Made by a program: the position numbers and the translations under genes
The notes under the pieces: generated by a model
Told to the model about the DNA's origin: nothing
What the model saw: only the letters and a program-made list of their open reading frames with translations
Databases searched by the model: none
NCBI GenBank assembly: GCA_934565415.1
Contig: CAKTHQ010000075.1
Coordinates: 1 to 5,112 of the forward strand
Reading direction: 5' to 3'
From: an uncultured Oscillospiraceae bacterium
Lineage (GTDB): Bacteria; Bacillota; Clostridia; Oscillospirales; Oscillospiraceae
Length of the DNA: 5,112 nucleotides
In this document: piece by piece, positions 1 through 5,112 of the stretch
Layout: the number at the start of each line of letters is the position of its first letter
How positions within the stretch are numbered: the stretch's first letter is position 1

Positions 1-1189
<1,189 letters not shown>

Positions 1190-2038
1190 TTAAGAACCGG
1201 CCACAATTTCAGTGATCTCCTGGGTAATGGAGGCCTGACGGGCACGGTTGAACTTGAGGCTCAGATCCGCAATCATGTCTTCGGCATTCTGGGTTGCGGA
1301 GTCCATTGCAGACCGCCGGGCTGCCTGCTCGGAGGCGCGGCTTTCGCAAAGGGTACCGTAGAGAATACCGCCCAGATATTCAGGCACCACGGCGGCAAAG
1401 ACCTCTTCACTGGAGGGCTCGTACTTAATGCCGCTCTGCTCGCCCTTTTTGCGCAGCTCCTCGGAGCATTGCAGGGGCAGCAGCTGCATGGTAGCGGGGG
1501 TCTGGGAAAGCATGGATACAAAATTGGTATAGGCGATTTGAATGCCGTTGTATTCCTTGTCCAGGAAGCCCTTGCTCAATTGTTTTGCGATGGAGAAGCA
1601 GTCGCCGATGGAAATACCGGCAGCCTCTGCATAGCTCTCCGTAAGGACAGGAATCTTGTGGCTTACGCAGTACTCCAGGGCCCGCTTGCCGATGGGCAAT
1701 ACAACGGAGTCCGGGCACTGGTCAAGCCTGGTTTGAACCATCTTCAGGATATTGCTGTTGTACCCTCCGGCCAGCCCCCGGTCACCGGCAATGACGATGA
1801 ACACGGTTTTGCCTTCTTGCCGTTCTGCAAAGAAGGGGGAGGAGAAGTCCCGGTTGGTACGGACAATATCGTCGATGGTGGTGCGGAGAATCTCAAAGTA
1901 GGGCCGGGAATTCTGAACCTGGGCCTGGCACCGGCGAAGCTTGGAGGCAGCCACCATCTCCATGGCTTTGGTGATCTGCTTGGTGCTCTCCATGCTGCGG
2001 ATGCGGTTTTTGATCTCCTTGGTGGAAACGCCAGCCAT
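1190..2038 (-). CDS. atpG: F1 ATP synthase subunit gamma (central rotor shaft)
   Basis: Gamma subunit, the asymmetric shaft that turns inside the alpha3-beta3 hexamer and connects it to the c-ring. It has 282 residues, normal for bacterial gamma. The N-terminal helix carries the family signature IRSMESTKQITKAMEMVAAS (residues 13-32). The Rossmann-like middle domain contains GDRGLAGGYN (85-94). The C-terminal helix carries ESRASEQAARRSAMDSATQN (232-251) and ends in ITQEITEIVAGS. The two terminal helices form the coiled-coil shaft. The start at 2038 matches the family N-terminus and has AAAGGAGG 9 nt upstream, which overlaps the atpA stop codon. The gene ends in TAA, 33 nt before atpD. No truncation or frameshift is seen. 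Confidence 0.99.
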   Translation of the reverse strand: MAGVSTKEIKNRIRSMESTKQITKAMEMVAASKLRRCQAQVQNSRPYFEILRTTIDDIVRTNRDFSSPFFAERQEGKTVFIVIAGDRGLAGGYNSNILKMVQTRLDQCPDSVVLPIGKRALEYCVSHKIPVLTESYAEAAGISIGDCFSIAKQLSKGFLDKEYNGIQIAYTNFVSMLSQTPATMQLLPLQCSEELRKKGEQSGIKYEPSSEEVFAAVVPEYLGGILYGTLCESRASEQAARRSAMDSATQNAEDMIADLSLKFNRARQASITQEITEIVAGS

Positions 2039-2047
2039 GCTGCTTTC

Positions 2048-2053
2048 CCTCCT

Positions 2054-2055
<2 letters not shown>
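2048..2055 (-). promoter_or_regulatory. atpG ribosome binding site overlapping the atpA stop
   Basis: The mRNA reads TTAAAGGAGG across the atpA end: the last two bases of its TAA stop are also the first two of AAAGGAGG, a near-perfect Shine-Dalgarno placed 9 nt before the atpG ATG. Ribosomes finishing atpA therefore stop on the atpG loading site, which favours reinitiation and coupled translation. The coupling is inferred from layout. Confidence 0.75.
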
Positions 2056-3583
<1,528 letters not shown>

Positions 3584-4123
3584 TCAGAGTACGGTGTTTT
3601 TCAGCAGCTCACGGACAGAATCCAGCCTGTGAGAGACGGTATCGTCCAGCCGCTGCCCATCATAATCCAGGCGGACGCCGCCCAGACAGGTGGGATCAAC
3701 CCGGTTTTCCAGCAAGATGGTCTTGCCGGTCATGCGGGTCAGCTTCTGAGTCAGGGCCTCCGCCTGTGCCTGGGTCAAAGGGATGGCAGTGACGGCGCGG
3801 ACGCTCAGAATATTGTGTTTTTCATTGTAGAGCCGGGTATACGCCTGGCAGCAGTGGGGGAAGTGGTGCATATAGCCCTTTTCCGTCAGGATCTTCAGGA
3901 AGTTCAATACATAAATATTGATCTTTCCCCGGAAGCTGTCGTCCAGCACCTGGGTCCGCTCCGCCTTGGAAATGGCGTGGCTACCCAGCAGCTTTAGAAA
4001 GCCCGGCTCCTGCTGAAAGCTTTCGTCCAGCGCCTTCAGCTCTTCCAGAATGGTCTGCTCCAGCCCTTCTGCACAGGCAAGCTCATAAAGAGCTTCTCCA
4101 TAAACGCTTCCGACCTGGGTCAT
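3584..4123 (-). CDS. atpH: F1 ATP synthase subunit delta (OSCP family)
   Basis: Delta subunit, equivalent to mitochondrial OSCP. It sits on top of F1 and links the alpha N-termini to the b dimer of the peripheral stalk. It has 179 residues, the usual length. The N-terminal part (about 1-105) is the helical bundle expected to bind alpha, with VYGEALYELACAEGL near the start and a helix around FLKLLGSHAISKAER. The C-terminal domain shows the best-conserved signature of the family, DPTCLGGVRLDYDGQRLDDT (143-162), followed by a terminal helix with SVRELL. Delta proteins are poorly conserved overall, so the identification rests on this C-terminal motif plus position between atpF and atpA. The start codon shares ATGA with the atpF stop, and a GGTGAT stretch 5 nt upstream can pair with the 16S tail. 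Confidence 0.97.
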   Translation of the reverse strand: MTQVGSVYGEALYELACAEGLEQTILEELKALDESFQQEPGFLKLLGSHAISKAERTQVLDDSFRGKINIYVLNFLKILTEKGYMHHFPHCCQAYTRLYNEKHNILSVRAVTAIPLTQAQAEALTQKLTRMTGKTILLENRVDPTCLGGVRLDYDGQRLDDTVSHRLDSVRELLKNTVL

Positions 4124-4629
4124 ACCGAATCACCCAATTCATTGATGAAGCGGTCGATGAGCTGGCTCTGGTCCTTTTCTTCCAGTTCCTTTTCCACGAC
4201 CTTTCCGGCAATAGCCATAGCCAGGCCGGAAATCTCGTTTTTGGCATCGTTGATCGCCTTTTTCTTTTCCTGGGCAATATCGGCGCTGGCCTTGCTCTTG
4301 ATCTGGGCGGCGGAATTCTGGGCCTCGGCAATGATCTTCTCGCTGCGCTCGGCGGCAGTCCTCTGGGCCGTCTGCAGGATCTCGTTGGCTTTGACATTGG
4401 CCTGCAGCATATTGTCCTCGTAGGTCTTCTTGATGTTCAGAGCTTCCTCCTTGGCGGCCTTGGCGTCGGAAATTTCCTTGTCTGCGGCCGTTCTGCGCTG
4501 ATCCAGCACAGCCAGGATCTTATCCAGGAAAAACTTCTTGATAATGAGCATCTGAATGAACAGATTGCAGATGTTGGCAATCAGGGTGACCGGTTCCACC
4601 GCCACAAGGGACTGATAAAGTGTCTCCAT
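4120..4629 (-). CDS. atpF: Fo ATP synthase subunit b (peripheral stalk)
   Basis: Subunit b, which dimerises to form the peripheral stalk holding F1 stationary against the a subunit. It has 169 residues, normal for bacterial b. One N-terminal membrane helix spans about residues 12-30 (from VEPVTLIANICNLFIQMLII), followed by the basic border KKFF. The rest is a long charged alanine/lysine/glutamate-rich helix with coiled-coil character (about 40-145), including QRRTAADKEISDAKAAKEEA. The C-terminus has the delta-binding signature QSQLIDRFINELGDSV. The membrane helix contains polar Asn18, Asn22 and Gln26. The start at 4629 has a strong GGAAGGAGG 7 nt upstream, part of which lies in an inverted repeat. 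The TGA overlaps the atpH start as ATGA. Only one b-type gene is visible in this stretch. Confidence 0.98.
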   Translation of the reverse strand: METLYQSLVAVEPVTLIANICNLFIQMLIIKKFFLDKILAVLDQRRTAADKEISDAKAAKEEALNIKKTYEDNMLQANVKANEILQTAQRTAAERSEKIIAEAQNSAAQIKSKASADIAQEKKKAINDAKNEISGLAMAIAGKVVEKELEEKDQSQLIDRFINELGDSV

Positions 4630-4636
4630 TGATTTG

Positions 4637-4673
4637 CCTCCTTCCGGTGTGATTTAAATTTTGTGTCCGGAAG
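4637..4673 (-). promoter_or_regulatory. Inverted repeat overlapping the atpF ribosome binding site
   Basis: Within the 45-nt atpE-atpF gap, CTTCCGG (plus 4641-4647) and CCGGAAG (plus 4667-4673) form a perfect 7-bp inverted repeat with a 19-nt A/T-rich spacer. In the mRNA the downstream arm runs directly into the atpF Shine-Dalgarno GGAAGGAGG, so its GGAAG part would be paired while GAGG stays free. There is no run of U after it, so it does not look like an intrinsic terminator. A role in lowering atpF translation relative to atpE, or in protecting the upstream message, is possible but unproven. Confidence 0.5.
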
Positions 4674-4674
4674 A

Positions 4675-5016
<342 letters not shown>

Positions 5017-5112
5017 TTAACCTGCGGCCTGTTTGATGAACATGGTGGTCAGGGTGCAGAAGATGAATGCCTGGATGCAGCCCGTGAACCAATCGAAGTA
5101 GAAGCTGGTGAT
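5017..5112 (-). CDS. atpB: Fo ATP synthase subunit a, C-terminal fragment (5' part outside the window)
   Basis: Only the last 31 codons and the TAA stop are in the window. The fragment starts ITSFYFDWFTGCIQAFIF and ends TTMFIKQAAG. It matches the end of the last membrane helix of subunit a, which in Escherichia coli contains LQAFIFMVLT; the conserved glutamine-alanine-phenylalanine triplet is present here as IQAFIF. Subunit a forms the two ion half-channels next to the c-ring and contains the essential arginine, but that arginine is upstream and cannot be checked here. Identification rests on this short match plus position directly before atpE. It is cut by the window edge, with no sign of a natural truncation. 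Confidence 0.93.
   Translation of the reverse strand: MTSFYFDWFTGCIQAFIFCTLTTMFIKQAAG

Overview
The window is one continuous stretch of an F-type (F1Fo) ATP synthase operon, entirely on the minus strand. Read in the direction of transcription (from 5112 down to 1) the order is atpB (3' end only), atpE, atpF, atpH, atpA, atpG, atpD (5' part only). This is the classical bacterial order B-E-F-H-A-G-D. The rest of atpB lies off the right edge, and the remainder of atpD, normally followed by atpC (epsilon), lies off the left edge. No gene-free stretch exceeds about 65 bases, and there are no RNA genes, mobile elements, CRISPR arrays or convincing terminators. The operon promoter is not in the window.

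The source is probably an anaerobic clostridial Firmicute, perhaps of the Oscillospiraceae/Ruminococcaceae type. The reasons are moderately GC-rich coding sequence, strong AGGAGG-type Shine-Dalgarno sites, a short single-helix b subunit of 169 residues, a c subunit resembling the Na+-type family, and Firmicute-like alpha, beta and gamma sequences. This placement is an inference from sequence character, not from a search.

The genes work together as one rotary machine. The a subunit (atpB) and the c-ring (atpE) form the ion-driven membrane motor. The b dimer (atpF) and delta (atpH) form the peripheral stalk. Alpha (atpA) and beta (atpD) form the catalytic hexamer, and gamma (atpG) is the central shaft. 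All visible catalytic motifs are intact.

The most interesting feature is the c subunit. It has a glutamate in helix 1 (Glu33) as well as the usual helix 2 glutamate (Glu66), together with the Thr67/Thr68/Tyr71 pattern of Na+-binding rings. This matches the two-carboxylate Na+ motor described for Fusobacterium nucleatum, so the enzyme is probably Na+-coupled. Secondary points concern expression balance: an A/T-rich leader with a strong ribosome site before atpE, a 7-bp inverted repeat that partly covers the atpF ribosome site, a weak ribosome site before atpA, and tight coupling at atpF/atpH and atpA/atpG. I found no previously undescribed system here; this is a well-known operon with an unusual ion-coupling variant.
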